From: Acidimicrobiia bacterium
Lineage (GTDB): Bacteria > Actinomycetota > Acidimicrobiia > IMCC26256 > JAOSJM01
Length of the DNA: 64,000 nt
Assembly (NCBI GenBank): GCA_027494165.1
Contig: JAOSJM010000005.1
Span: 434,001 to 498,000, forward strand
Reading direction: 5' to 3'
Below the pieces are notes generated by a model. It ran no database searches and had not been told where the DNA came from. It saw only the letters and a list, made by a program, of their open reading frames with translations. The translations under genes and the position numbers were made by a program. Below, in pieces: positions 10,294 through 19,968 of this stretch (position 1 is its first letter; each line of letters begins with the position of its first letter).

Positions 10294-10316
10294 GAGGCGC
10301 CCCCGAGGGGCGCCTC
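10294..10316. terminator. Perfect 10-bp hairpin between rpsT and holA
   Basis: GAGGCGCCCC, loop CGA, GGGGCGCCTC. It lies between convergent rpsT and holA, and being a palindrome it could stop transcription from both sides. There is no U-run, as is usual in such GC-rich genomes. Confidence 0.6.
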
Positions 10317-10368
10317 GACCGCGTCCGGGACCGTGCGACCACCGTGACCGGCGCGCACGGGCTCCCCG

Positions 10369-11420
10369 CTAGCGCCGGGGCCGGCGTCCCCCGCGTCCCC
10401 CGACCGCCCGGCCAGGGCCGCGAGCCGGGCCACGAGCACGGACATCTGGGCGTCCTCGAGGGCCCCGCTGCCTCCCTTGAGGTCGCGGTCGGCCCGGGCC
10501 AGCAGCTCGTAGGCCCGCCGGATCCCCTCGGGGCCGAGGGCCCGGGCCTGCTCCATGGCCTTGCGGGCCGGGTAGGCCTTGACCTTCCCGCCGAGGGCCG
10601 ACATCGCGTCGGCCTCGGTGCGCACGGCCGGGTCGTCGACGCGCAGGAGCCGCCGGTAGTGCGAGTGGAGCAGGGCGAGCACCTGGAGCGGGTGCATCGG
10701 CCGGGGCTGGTCGGGCGCGGGGGACGTGAGAAGCCGGTGCACCACGTCGAGGGCACCCGGGACGTCGCCGGCGTCGATGGCGTTGGTGAGCTGGTACACG
10801 GGGACCGACCCCGCCTCGCCCAGGTAGGGCTCGACGTCGTCGGCGCCCAGCTTCGCCCCTGCGCCGTGGGCCGCGGCGAGGACCTCGACGAGCATGGGCA
10901 CCCGGCCCGCCTCCTCGCCCAGGTGGCCGACGACCAGCTTGCGGGCGTCGGCCCGGAGGGTCAGGCCGGCCGCCTCCAGCTCGCGGTCGAGGACGTCGGC
11001 GGTCCCCCCGGCCGAGCCCACCTCCTCCGCCGTCCCCTTGCAGGCCCTGGCGAGCTCGGCCGGGAGCGCGCCGGCGGTCACGAGGACCAGCACGGTCGTC
11101 GGGAGGGGGTCCGCGACGTAGCGGACGAGCGGCTCGACCTCGTCGACGAGGAGGTGGTTCGCGTCGTGCAGCACCACGATCCGCCGGCTCGTCATGAACG
11201 GGGGGCTCGACGCGGCCGCCACCGCGGCGGCCACGGCCTCGGTGCGGGCCTCGGCGTCGCCCTCGCCGCCCTCCCCCGCCGCGGCCCGCCCCGGCACCGT
11301 GCGCTCCTCGACCGCGAGCCCGCGGTCCTCGCCGGCGAGCAGGTCCTCGAGGAGCTCGCCGAGCACCTGGGCCCGGCGCACCGGGTCCCGCTCCTTCACG
11401 ACGTACACCGGTGGGGTCAT
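10369..11420 (-). CDS. holA: DNA polymerase III subunit delta
   Basis: About 350 residues. Clamp-loader delta subunit: an AAA+-like N-terminal part without a functional P-loop (YVVKERDPVRR, RIVVLHDANHLL), then the sigma/helical region with PVYQLTNAIDAGDVPGALDV and MHPLQVLALLHSHYRRLLRV. The frame as read runs past the end of the gene into antisense rpsT (to 9930). One missing C in the runs at 10388-10392 or 10397-10401 would restore a TAG at 10369, just before the rpsT terminator hairpin; I take that as the real end. ATG overlaps the folP2-like stop (ATGA). Confidence 0.85.
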
Positions 11421-12271
11421 CGCTCGGCCGCTCCTCCGGCAGCGACCTCGAGGAGCGCCTCGACGACCCGGCAGACGTCGACGGTCCCGGCGACGTCGTG
11501 GACCCGCACGATCCGGCACCCGTGGGCCACCCCGTAGGCGACCGCGGCCAGGGAGGCCTCGCGCCGGTCGCCGACGTCGAGTCCCAGCAGGTCGCCGAGG
11601 AACCGCTTGTTCGACGCCGAGAGCAGCAGGGCGTACCCGTGGGAGGCGAGGGCGTCGCTCTCCCGCAGCAGCACGGCGCTCTGGGCCGGGGTCTTCCCCA
11701 GGTCCAGCCCGGCGTCGAGGGCGATCTGCTCCCGGGCCAGGCCGGTCTCCTCGGCCGCCCGGGCCCGCTCGAGGAGGAAGCGGGCCACCTCACCGAGGAG
11801 GTCCTCGTAGCGCGGTTCGGGGTCGGGGACCCGGGGTCGGAGGCGGATGTGGGTGGCCACGACCGAGGCCCCGTGGCGGGCGGCCACGGCGAGGTAGTCG
11901 GGGTCGGCGAAGCCGCTGATGTCGTTGCCCAGCACCGCGCCGGCCGCGCAGGCGGCGTCGAGGACCGACGCCCGCCACGTGTCGGCCGAGACCGCCACGT
12001 CGAACCGGGAGCGCAGGGCCTCGATCGAGGGGACCACCCGGTCGAGCTCCTCGGCCTCGGTGACCTCGGGCCCCGGCCCGGCCTTCACGCCGCCGACGTC
12101 GAGCACGTCCGCGCCCTGGGCCACGAGCTGCTCGGCCCGGCGCAGGAGGTCGTCGAGCGCGAAGGTCGCGCCCCGGTCGTAGAAGGAGTCGGGGGTCCGG
12201 TTGAGGATCCCCATGACCAGGGTGCGGGCGCGCAGGTCGTGGACGCGGTCGCCGAGGCGGAAGGAGGGCAC
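11417..12271 (-). CDS. FolP2-type dihydropteroate synthase paralog
   Basis: 284-residue TIM-barrel of the DHPS family. Motifs follow the mycobacterial FolP2 branch rather than active FolP: NRTPDSFYDRGATF, DVGGVKAGPG (in place of the GGESTRPGA sulfonamide loop), SADTWRASVLDAA, GNDISGF, LSASNKRFLG (SNK instead of SRK), RVHDV. From the literature, mycobacterial FolP2 does not replace FolP1 in folate synthesis and has been tied to intrinsic sulfonamide tolerance; whether that applies here is inference. It has its own leaderless promoter between comEC and itself, and is coupled to holA. Confidence 0.85.
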   Translation of the reverse strand: MPSFRLGDRVHDLRARTLVMGILNRTPDSFYDRGATFALDDLLRRAEQLVAQGADVLDVGGVKAGPGPEVTEAEELDRVVPSIEALRSRFDVAVSADTWRASVLDAACAAGAVLGNDISGFADPDYLAVAARHGASVVATHIRLRPRVPDPEPRYEDLLGEVARFLLERARAAEETGLAREQIALDAGLDLGKTPAQSAVLLRESDALASHGYALLLSASNKRFLGDLLGLDVGDRREASLAAVAYGVAHGCRIVRVHDVAGTVDVCRVVEALLEVAAGGAAER

Positions 12272-12277
12272 TGGCCG

Positions 12278-12283
12278 AGCCTA
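12278..12283 (-). promoter_or_regulatory. TAGGCT -10 box, leaderless start of the folP2-like gene
   Basis: TAGGCT, then six bases, then GTG at 12271. It sits in the 13-base gap after comEC, so folP2-holA can be expressed separately from comEA-comEC. Confidence 0.55.
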
Positions 12284-12284
12284 T

Positions 12285-13880
12285 TCACCGGCGGGCCCGG
12301 CCGGCCCCGCCGGCCCCGATCGCGCCGGCGGATCCCGCCCTCCGGACGGCCGCGGCGAGGCATCCGGCGGCGACCAGGCCGAGCGCGCCCCGCCCGTCGA
12401 CCGAGCCCGGCACCCGGGCACCGAGCGCCGCCACCACCTCGACCGCGCGGGCCAGCATCGCCGTGGGGGTGGCCAGGGCGGCGGCGAGGCCCGGCCACCG
12501 GCCGCCGAGCACACCCCCGAAGAGGCCCGACACGAGCCCGCAGGCCGTCAACGGCGCCGCGAGGGGCGCGGCCGCGAGGTTGGCGGGCAGGGTGGCGATC
12601 GGCATCGCACCGAAGGCCGGGATCGCCACCGGGGCCACGCCGACCTGGGCGGCGGCGGTCACGGCCAGGCCCTCCCGCAGCCAGCCCGGCCCGGGGAGCC
12701 GCCGCCGCAGGGGCCCGGCCAGCAGCAGGATCCCCGCGGTGGCGGCGCACGAGAGGGCGAAGCCGACCGAGTGGGCCAGGAACGGGTCGACGAGGAGGAG
12801 CGCGGTGGCGGCCAGGGCCAGCACCCGCAACCCGGCGGTGGGCCGCCCCAGGTGCAGCGCGACCATCGACCCCGCGGCCATGGCCACGGCCCGCAGCACC
12901 GACGGCTCCCAACGGGTCATGGCCCCGAAGAGCACCAGCACCGCCAGCCCGCCCCCGACCCGGCCCCGCAGCCCGAGGCGCCCCAGCACCGGACCCGCCA
13001 GGGCGAGCACGAAGGCGACGTTCGAGCCCGACACGGCCAACAGGTGGGTGAGGCCCGAGGCTCGGAAGTCGTCGACGACCTCCTCGGGCACGTCACGGGT
13101 GTCGCCGAGGAGGAAGCCGGCCACGAGGGCCTGCTCGGACGGTCCCAGCACCTCGCCGCCGCGCAGCACGAGGTGCCGGAGCCCGTTGGCGGCCCGGGAC
13201 AGGGGGGTGTCGGGTCCGGCGACACCGGTGAGGTCCACGACGTCGAGTCGGGCGACGGCGTGCCGCCAGCGGAGGTGGCGGTCGCGGCCGGCCAGGGGCG
13301 CCAGCCATCCCGCCAGCTCCACCCGGTCGCCGGCCTCGAGGAGCCGGAGGCGAGCCCCCGGGTCGCCGGAGGTCGTGACGAGCACTGTGCGACCGCCCGC
13401 CGGCTGCCACGTGCCGTCGCCGGGCCGGGCCCACGACCGGAGCCGCACGAGCACCCGGGTGCCACCGAAGCGCCTCGCGCCGGACCGCGGGTCCTCCACG
13501 AGCGATCCGCGGACCACGACGTCGTCGCGACGGTCGATCGCGACGGCCAGGGGAGAGCGGGTGAGCCCGTCGAGCGCCCGTTGCGTGGCCGCGGTCGCGA
13601 GGAGCGCCCCGCCGAGCAGGAGGGCCGTCGCCGCCACCGCCCCGGCCCGGCGGGCCACCCCGGCGAGGGTCAGGACCAGTCCGGAGGCGAGCAGGAGGAG
13701 CCCCGACGAGGGACCGAGCCACTCCCCCAGGCGGGTTCCGGCGACGACGGCCCCGAGGACGCCCAGCGGCCCGGCCGCCCGGCGGAGCTCGACCAGGGGC
13801 CCCTCCGCCCCGCGAGCCGGCCGGGTCCTCGGCGAGGGCGCCGGGGAGCGGGTCCCCGTGGGGCCCTCGTCCGGGGACAC
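12285..13880 (-). CDS. comEC: ComEC/Rec2-type DNA uptake channel (competence domain only)
   Basis: 531 residues, many hydrophobic segments. An N-terminal pair of helices and a soluble OB-like DUF4131 region (about 100-230) are followed by the competence domain with FLLGDTRDVPEEVVDDFRAS, GLTHLLAVSGSNVAFVLAL and R..VMA-type helices. It forms the inner-membrane channel for single-stranded DNA. The C-terminal metallo-beta-lactamase domain of long ComEC proteins is absent: the gene stops just after the membrane domain. It is directly downstream of comEA. Confidence 0.9.
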   Translation of the reverse strand: MSPDEGPTGTRSPAPSPRTRPARGAEGPLVELRRAAGPLGVLGAVVAGTRLGEWLGPSSGLLLLASGLVLTLAGVARRAGAVAATALLLGGALLATAATQRALDGLTRSPLAVAIDRRDDVVVRGSLVEDPRSGARRFGGTRVLVRLRSWARPGDGTWQPAGGRTVLVTTSGDPGARLRLLEAGDRVELAGWLAPLAGRDRHLRWRHAVARLDVVDLTGVAGPDTPLSRAANGLRHLVLRGGEVLGPSEQALVAGFLLGDTRDVPEEVVDDFRASGLTHLLAVSGSNVAFVLALAGPVLGRLGLRGRVGGGLAVLVLFGAMTRWEPSVLRAVAMAAGSMVALHLGRPTAGLRVLALAATALLLVDPFLAHSVGFALSCAATAGILLLAGPLRRRLPGPGWLREGLAVTAAAQVGVAPVAIPAFGAMPIATLPANLAAAPLAAPLTACGLVSGLFGGVLGGRWPGLAAALATPTAMLARAVEVVAALGARVPGSVDGRGALGLVAAGCLAAAVRRAGSAGAIGAGGAGRARR

Positions 13881-13881
13881 G

Positions 13882-14681
13882 TCAGACCGTGACCAGCCCG
13901 CGGAGGTCGGCGAAGCGCTGCTCCCCGATGCCCCGGACGTCGCGGAGCTCGTTCACGGAGCGGAACCCGCCCCGCTTCTCGCGCTCGTCGAGGATGGCCC
14001 GGGCCAGGGTCGGCCCGATCCCCGGGAGCGACTCGAGCTCCTCCTGCGTCGCGGTGTTGAGGTCGACCGGGACCCTCTCGGCGGCCGGCGCCGCACCGGC
14101 GGCCGGCGGGACGGGGTCGGCGGGCGTGGGGGATCCCCCACCTTCGCCACGAGCACCCGTTGCCCGTCGGCGAGCGGCGCGGCGAGGTTGAGGCGGTCGA
14201 GGTCGGCCTCGGGGAGGCCACCGCCCACCGCCTCGACCGCGTCGATCACCCGCGACCCCGCGGGCAGCTCCACGACGCCGGGCCGGAGCACCGCCCCCGC
14301 CACGTGGACCACGAGGACGGCCGGCCCGGCGGTGGCGGCCGTGGTCGAGGACGCGACCGTCGGGTCCGCCGCCACGTCCGGCGCGGCACCGGACGCCGGG
14401 ACCCCGGGCGGCGGGCCCTCGGGGACGGCGGCGGACGGGGAGCCGAGGCCGGTCCGGTACCACACGACCCCGGCGACCGCCGCCACCAGGATCAGGGCGG
14501 CGACGCCCAGGCGCGGATCGGCCCGCCAGGAGCGGAGGCGGTCGGCCACGCCGGCCGCCAGGGTGGGGCGGGGCGGGGTCCGGCCCCAGAACAGCTCGGC
14601 GACGGAGGGTTCGCCGGCGCGATCGGCGACGGGGGGCGGGGACGGCTCGGACACGGCGACCTCCGACGGGCGCGCGGGCAC
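13882..14681 (-). CDS. comEA: ComEA-type DNA receptor (SLBB plus helix-hairpin-helix), frame broken once
   Basis: About 266 residues. A cytoplasmic N-terminus, one membrane helix (LGVAALILVAAVAGVVWY, about residues 58-75), an SLBB domain (VHVAGAVLRPGVVELPAGSR) and a C-terminal helix-hairpin-helix (LNTATQEELESLPGIGPTLA, with GIGEQRFADLRG). It binds incoming double-stranded DNA for ComEC. The SLBB and HhH parts are in different frames: one base is missing in the C run at 14135-14139 (plus-strand numbering). The GTG at 14681 or one ten codons later may be the start. Confidence 0.88.
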
Positions 14682-14774
14682 ACCGGGGAAGCGCCGTGGG
14701 AAGCGGGCCGGGACGGCCGGGCGCAGGGTACCAGCGGCGGCCGGTCCGGGCCAGGGTCGCCGGCGAGGCGCCCG

Positions 14775-15119
14775 TCACCTCCGGGCCACGCGCCGGGCCT
14801 CGACCTCGGAGGGGATGGCCAGGTAGGCCTCCCGGTGGCCGAGGCCCCGGACCCGGGATCGGAGGTAGGCGCCGACGTAGCCGATCAGGAACCGGGCGGC
14901 CCCGTGCTCGCGCCACTGCCGGACGTGGACGAGCTCGTGGGCGAGCAGCCCACGGTCGCGCTCGTGGCCGCGCCGCACGAGCACCCACCGGCCCAGGGTC
15001 ATGCCGCGGACCCCCGGGGTGAGCACGGGCACGACCACGATCCGGGCCCGCTCGCGGTCCACGGCCGGGACGTGGCGGTGGCGGGCCTGCTCGGCCGGGC
15101 TCAGGCGGTAGACGTCCAC
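14775..15119 (-). CDS. Small HExxH putative zinc metallopeptidase-like protein
   Basis: 114 residues. LLAHELVHVRQWREHG gives HELVH, the HExxH zinc signature, followed by RFLIGYVGAYLRSR and a downstream EAYLAIPSEVEA, where the third ligand (Glu) may lie. The pattern resembles DUF4157-type proteins. No signal peptide or membrane helix is evident. It lies between leuS and comEA on the same strand, 54 bases after leuS. Function is not known; peptidase activity is inferred only from the motif. Confidence 0.65.
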   Translation of the reverse strand: MDVYRLSPAEQARHRHVPAVDRERARIVVVPVLTPGVRGMTLGRWVLVRRGHERDRGLLAHELVHVRQWREHGAARFLIGYVGAYLRSRVRGLGHREAYLAIPSEVEARRVARR

Positions 15120-15173
15120 GGCGGACCGAGCCTGCCACGGGCGGGGCGCGGGGTCACCCCGGTCCCGGCGCCG

Positions 15174-18155
15174 TCAGCCGGTCACGAAGTTCACGAGCCG
15201 GCCCGGGACGACCACGACCTTCCGGACGGTCCGGCCCCGGAGGTGGCCGGCCACGTTCGCGTCGGCCCGGGCCAGGGCGTCGACCGTCGCCTCGTCGGCG
15301 CCCGCCGGGACACGGATGCGGCCCCGCACCTTCCCGTCCACCTGGACCGGGATCTCCACCTCGTCCTCCACGAGCAGCGCGGGGTCGGCGACCGGGAAGG
15401 GCTCGAAGGCGACGGAGTGGCGGTGCCCCAGACGCTCCCACAGCTCCTCGGCCACGTGAGGGGCGAGCGGGGCCACCATGAGCACGAGGGCCGTCACGAC
15501 CTCCTCGGGCGCCCCGCCCTGCTCGGCGACCACGCCGGTGAGGTGGTTGTTGAGCTCGAAGAGCCGGGCGATGGCGGTGTTGAACTGCAGGTCGGCCATG
15601 TCGGCCCGCACGGCGTCGACCGTGCGGTGCAGGAGCCGCCGGGTCGCGTCGTCGGCGGGGTCGGGCGACACCCGCAGGACGCCCGTGTCCTCGTCGACGA
15701 CGTTCCGCCAGAGCCGGGCCAGGAAGCGGTGCACGCCCACGATGTCGGTCGTGCTCCAGGGCCGGTCGACGTCGAGGGGACCCATGAACATCTCGTAGAG
15801 CCGGAGGGTGTCCGCCCCGTACTCGGCGTAGATGTCGTCGGGGGTCACGGCGTTCTTCAGGCTCTTGCCCATCTTCCCGTGCTCCCGGGTCACGGGCCGG
15901 CCCTCGAAGAGGTGGCCGCCGTCGGCCTCCACGACCTTCGACGCGTCGACGTAGGTCCCGCGCTCGTCCGTGAACGCGGCCGCCAGGATGTAGCCCTGGT
16001 TGAACAGCCGCTGGAACGGCTCGGGCGTGGAGACGTGCCCGAGGTCGAAGAGGACCTTGTGCCAGAAGCGGGCGTACAGCAGGTGGAGCACCGCGTGCTC
16101 CACGCCGCCCACGTACAGGTCGACGCCCCCGGCGGCCGGCGTGCCGTCGGCCCGGGTCCCCCGCATCCAGTAGCGCTCGACGTCGGGGTCGACCAGGGCC
16201 TCGTCGTTCTCGGGGTCGAGATAGCGCAGGTAGTACCAGCAGGACCCGGCCCACTGGGGCATCGTGTTGAGCTCCCGCCGGTAGGTCCCGGGGCCCCCGC
16301 CGCGGCCCGCCCAGGCCGGACCCGGCAGGTCGAGCTCGACCGTCACCCAGTCGCCGGCCCGGGCCAGGGGCGGTTCGGGGAGGGCGTCGGAGTCGTCCTC
16401 GACGATGCGAGGCTCGAAGTCGGTGATCTCGGGGAGCTCGACGGGCAGCGCGTCCTCCGGCAGGGCGACCGGGAGTCCGGCGTCGTCGTAGACGATCGGG
16501 AAGGGCTCGCCCCAGTAGCGCTGGCGGCTGAAGAGCCAGTCCCGCAGCTTGTAGGTGACGGTGGGCCGGCCGAGGCCCTGGGACTCGAGCCACCGACCGA
16601 TGACCGTCTTGGCCTCGGCGGTCGGGAGCCCGTCGAGCGAGACGTCGTCGTTCTCGGAGTGCATCGCGATGCCCTCGCCCTCGAAGGCCTCGGGCCACTC
16701 GTCGGCGGGGGTGTTGCCGTGGAGCCCCCGGTCGGCGAGCCAGGCGTCGGGCGGGCGCACGACGCCGACGATCGGGAGGTCCAGCTCCCGGGCGAACTCG
16801 AAGTCGCGCTGGTCGTGGGCGGGGACGGCCATGATGGCCCCGGTCCCGTACCCCATGAGCACGTAGTCGGCGACGAAGATCGGCACGGACTCGCCGTTCG
16901 TCGGGTTGACCGCGAAGGCGCCCGTGAAGACCCCGGTCTTCTCGTGCCCCTCGGCCTGGCGCTCCAGGTCGGTCTTGGCGGTGGCGAAGCGCCGGTAGGC
17001 GGCCACCGCCTCGACGGGCGAGACGTCGGTACCGAAGACCCCACGCCAGGCGGCGGGCGTCTCGGCCCAGGCCTCGCCGGCCGCGCCCCCCGGCCACTCG
17101 TTGGCCACGATCGTGTCGACGAGCGGGTGCTCGGGGGCGAGCACCACGTACGTCGCGCCGAAGAGGGTGTCGGGCCGGGTCGTGAACACGGTGATCGCGA
17201 CGCCCTCGTGCCCCTCGACGGGGAAGACGGCCTCGGCCCCCACGCTGCGCCCGATCCAGTTGCGCTGCATCTGCTTGACGGAGTCGGACCAGTCCAGGAG
17301 GTCCAGGTCGGCGAGGAGCCGCTCGGCGTAGGCCGTGATCCGCATCTTCCACTGCCGCAGCGGCCGCTTGTAGACGGGGTGGTTGCCCCGCTCGCTGCGC
17401 CCCTCGTTGGTGACCTCCTCGTTGGCCAGCACGGTCCCGAGCGCAGGGCACCAGTTCACCGGGGCCTCGTCGAGGTAGGCCAGGCGGTAGGAGTCGACCA
17501 CCCTGCGGCGGGTGAGGTCGTCGAGCTCGGCCCACTCGAGCCCGTGCGGGTTCTCCTCGCTCACCGGGGCCCGCCGGCCCGCCTCGAGGTCGGCGACCAG
17601 CTCGGCCACCGGACGGGCCCGGTCCTGCTCCGCGTCGTACCAGGCGTCGAAGATCCGGAGGAAGATCCACTGGGTCCACCGGTAGTAGGCGACGTCCGTG
17701 GTGGCCACGCCCCGCCGGGGGTCGTGGCCCAGGCCGAGGGCTCGCAGCTGGCGGGCCATGGTGGCGATGTTCGCCTCGGTGGTGACCCTGGGGTGCTGGC
17801 CGGTCTGGACGGCGAACTGCTCGGCGGGCAGGCCGAAGGCGTCGTAGCCCATGGCGTGCAGCACGTTGTACCCGTTCATGCGCTGGAAGCGGGCGTACAC
17901 GTCGGTGCCGATGTACCCGAGGGGGTGGCCGACGTGGAGCCCGGCCCCGCTGGGGTACGGGAACATGTCGAGCACGTAGAGCTTGGCCCGGCCGGCCACG
18001 CGGTCGAAGCCCTCGCTCAGCGGGCCCACGGGGTTGGGCGTCCAGAAGGTGCGCTCCCGCTCCCAGCGGTCCTGCCACTTGGCCTCGATCTCGTTGGCCA
18101 GGGTCGCGCTGTAGCGGAACGGGGGCGTGTCGGGTCGGGCGCTCGCGTCGGTCAT
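15174..18155 (-). CDS. leuS: Leucyl-tRNA synthetase
   Basis: 993 residues. Class I motifs: [20 protein letters not shown] (HIGH region) and [15 protein letters not shown] (KMSKS loop, here KMGKS as is common in this LeuS type). The CP1 editing domain is present ([28 protein letters not shown]). The C-terminal anticodon-binding region ends in [15 protein letters not shown]. It charges tRNA-Leu. The ATG at 18155 follows a TACGCT box by 9 bases. The gene reads without any frame break, which is worth noting given the broken neighbours. Confidence 0.97.
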   Translation of the reverse strand: MTDASARPDTPPFRYSATLANEIEAKWQDRWERERTFWTPNPVGPLSEGFDRVAGRAKLYVLDMFPYPSGAGLHVGHPLGYIGTDVYARFQRMNGYNVLHAMGYDAFGLPAEQFAVQTGQHPRVTTEANIATMARQLRALGLGHDPRRGVATTDVAYYRWTQWIFLRIFDAWYDAEQDRARPVAELVADLEAGRRAPVSEENPHGLEWAELDDLTRRRVVDSYRLAYLDEAPVNWCPALGTVLANEEVTNEGRSERGNHPVYKRPLRQWKMRITAYAERLLADLDLLDWSDSVKQMQRNWIGRSVGAEAVFPVEGHEGVAITVFTTRPDTLFGATYVVLAPEHPLVDTIVANEWPGGAAGEAWAETPAAWRGVFGTDVSPVEAVAAYRRFATAKTDLERQAEGHEKTGVFTGAFAVNPTNGESVPIFVADYVLMGYGTGAIMAVPAHDQRDFEFARELDLPIVGVVRPPDAWLADRGLHGNTPADEWPEAFEGEGIAMHSENDDVSLDGLPTAEAKTVIGRWLESQGLGRPTVTYKLRDWLFSRQRYWGEPFPIVYDDAGLPVALPEDALPVELPEITDFEPRIVEDDSDALPEPPLARAGDWVTVELDLPGPAWAGRGGGPGTYRRELNTMPQWAGSCWYYLRYLDPENDEALVDPDVERYWMRGTRADGTPAAGGVDLYVGGVEHAVLHLLYARFWHKVLFDLGHVSTPEPFQRLFNQGYILAAAFTDERGTYVDASKVVEADGGHLFEGRPVTREHGKMGKSLKNAVTPDDIYAEYGADTLRLYEMFMGPLDVDRPWSTTDIVGVHRFLARLWRNVVDEDTGVLRVSPDPADDATRRLLHRTVDAVRADMADLQFNTAIARLFELNNHLTGVVAEQGGAPEEVVTALVLMVAPLAPHVAEELWERLGHRHSVAFEPFPVADPALLVEDEVEIPVQVDGKVRGRIRVPAGADEATVDALARADANVAGHLRGRTVRKVVVVPGRLVNFVTG

Positions 18156-18164
18156 CGGGGTCGA

Positions 18165-18170
18165 AGCGTA
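18165..18170 (-). promoter_or_regulatory. TACGCT -10 box of leuS
   Basis: TACGCT on the minus strand, nine bases before the ATG; near-leaderless. The region from here to the tRNA also holds the palindrome at 18221-18234. Confidence 0.5.
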
Positions 18171-18213
18171 CCGGCCGGGGCCTGCCCCTCCCGAGGTGGT
18201 CGCACCCTCCCGG

Positions 18214-18219
18214 TACGAT
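18214..18219 (+). promoter_or_regulatory. TACGAT -10-like box six bases before an ATG
   Basis: TACGAT, six bases, then ATG at 18226, the exact spacing of the leaderless promoters in this window. The ATG opens a reading frame that runs through the tRNA-Ala gene into the first LAGLIDADG-like gene without a stop. The palindrome at 18221-18234 covers the predicted transcription start. Confidence 0.4.
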
Positions 18220-18220
18220 C

Positions 18221-18234
18221 CGAACATGTGTTCG
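18221..18234. promoter_or_regulatory. LexA (SOS) box-like palindrome CGAACATGTGTTCG
   Basis: CGAAC-N4-GTTCG; with its flanking bases the inverted repeat is CCGAACA-TG-TGTTCGG. It fits the Gram-positive LexA consensus CGAACRNRYGTTYG in every position. It lies between leuS and tRNA-Ala and overlaps the start region of the TACGAT promoter, a position expected for repression. No lexA gene is in the window, so binding is inference. Confidence 0.55.
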
Positions 18235-18269
18235 GTCTGCGATCACTTCGATCGGCGCTTCGGGACTGG

Positions 18270-18275
18270 TATGTT
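18270..18275 (+). promoter_or_regulatory. TATGTT -10 box of tRNA-Ala
   Basis: TATGTT lies 10 bases before the mature tRNA 5' end, where a -10 box for tRNA transcription is expected. A weak TTCGAT may serve as -35 (18247-18252). Confidence 0.45.
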
Positions 18276-18285
18276 GGGCGACTCC

Positions 18286-18817
<532 letters not shown>

Positions 18818-18834
<17 letters not shown>

Positions 18835-19261
18835 CCTCGCGGCCTTCGTCGCCGGTCTCGTCGCCGGGGAGGGGACGTTCACGGTGACACAGGACCCCCC
18901 GAAGTTCGGCTTCGCGGTGGCGCTGGGCGCATCGGACGGCCGGACGTTGCGGATCCTGTGGGAGCTCTTCGAGGCGGGGACGATCCACTCGTCCCCCCGA
19001 CGGGCGGCCCACCACGACGACGTGGTCTGCTTCCAGGTGCGGAGGCTGCGCGACCTCGTGGAGGTGGTGGTCCCGTTCATGGACGAGCACCTGCCGCCGT
19101 CCCACAAGCGCCGGCAGTACCTCGCCTGGCGGGAGCGCCTCCTGGACCACTGGGAGCACCGGGCCCGCCGGCGCCGGCCGTGCACGGTCGACGGCTGCGA
19201 CGCGCCCCGCCGCGCCCACGGCCTCTGCCGCCGCCACCTGTACCGGCGCCACGGCGTCTGA
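18818..19261 (+). CDS. LAGLIDADG endonuclease-like protein 2 with Cys3His tail
   Basis: 147 residues from GTG 18818, overlapping the first LAGLIDADG gene by 17 bases in another frame. The motif FVAGLVAGEGTF (18845-18880) is followed by a domain comparable to its neighbour: GFAVALGASDGRTLRILWEL, AGTIH, and SHKRRQYLAWRERLLDHWE. The tail CTVDGC...GLCRRHLYR has the same C-x4-C-x9-C-x2-H spacing. Single-motif LAGLIDADG enzymes act as dimers, so the two overlapping genes could form a heterodimer; this is inference. No flanking direct repeats or intron boundaries were recognised. Confidence 0.72.
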
Positions 19262-19338
19262 CCGGGCCACCGCCTCCCACCGGTCCCCTCGCGGCGGGTC
19301 GCGTCGCGAACGGTGGCGGCGGCGAACCCGGCGTTCGC

Positions 19339-19344
19339 TACCCT
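19339..19344 (+). promoter_or_regulatory. TACCCT -10 box of the hisH/hisF-like pair
   Basis: TACCCT followed by nine bases and the ATG at 19354; near-leaderless. Confidence 0.55.
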
Positions 19345-19353
19345 CGACTCCGC

Positions 19354-19968
19354 ATGATCGGCGTCATCGACTACCGGGCCGGCAACGCGCCGAGCGTGAT
19401 CTACGCCCTCGAGCGCCTCGGCCTCCCCTGCCGGCTCGTGGCCACCCCCGAGGAGGTCCGGACCTCCGAGCGGCTCGTCCTGCCCGGGGTGGGCGCGGCC
19501 CGGGCCACCCTCGAGTCGGTCGAGGACTCCGGGCTCGGCCACGCGCTGTCGGGACGGGTCGTCGACGACGGCGTGCCCTTCCTGGGCATCTGCATCGGCC
19601 TCCAGGTCCTCTTCGAGCACAGCGAGGAGGACGACACCGACTGCCTGGGCTGGCTGCGGGGCCGGGTCCACCGGTTCCCCGACACCGGGCGCGTACCCCA
19701 GATCGGCTGGAACGAGGTGGTCCTCCGGCGCGACCACCCGCTCACCACCGGTCTCCCGGACGGAGGGCACTTCTACTTCGTGAACTCCTACTACGCCTCG
19801 CCCGCGGACCCCGCCGACGTGCTCGGCACCACCCAGTACGGGGTCGACTTCTGCTCGGTGGTCGCCCACGGGAACATCGCCGCGACCCAGTTCCACGCCG
19901 AGAAGAGCGGACCCCTCGGGCTCCGGATCCTTGCCAACTTCGCGAGCTGGGACGGGACCTCGTGCTGA
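19354..19968 (+). CDS. HisH-like glutamine amidotransferase
   Basis: 204 residues, class I glutamine amidotransferase. The nucleophile Cys is in GICIGLQVLFE, and the His-Glu pair in QFHAEKSG. VPQIGWNEV replaces the usual VPHIGWN. It feeds ammonia to the partner HisF-like barrel encoded immediately downstream (overlap of seven bases). No other his genes are nearby, so the pair is stand-alone. Because the HisF partner is unusual, the pair may not serve histidine synthesis. Alternative: the organism's own IGP synthase amidotransferase. Confidence 0.85.
   Translation: MIGVIDYRAGNAPSVIYALERLGLPCRLVATPEEVRTSERLVLPGVGAARATLESVEDSGLGHALSGRVVDDGVPFLGICIGLQVLFEHSEEDDTDCLGWLRGRVHRFPDTGRVPQIGWNEVVLRRDHPLTTGLPDGGHFYFVNSYYASPADPADVLGTTQYGVDFCSVVAHGNIAATQFHAEKSGPLGLRILANFASWDGTSC

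Noticed and set aside
9930-10368. A C-terminal extension of HolA running antisense through rpsT
   Set aside because: The extension has no delta-subunit similarity, crosses the terminator hairpin and covers a ribosomal protein gene; a single missing C near 10390 explains it.
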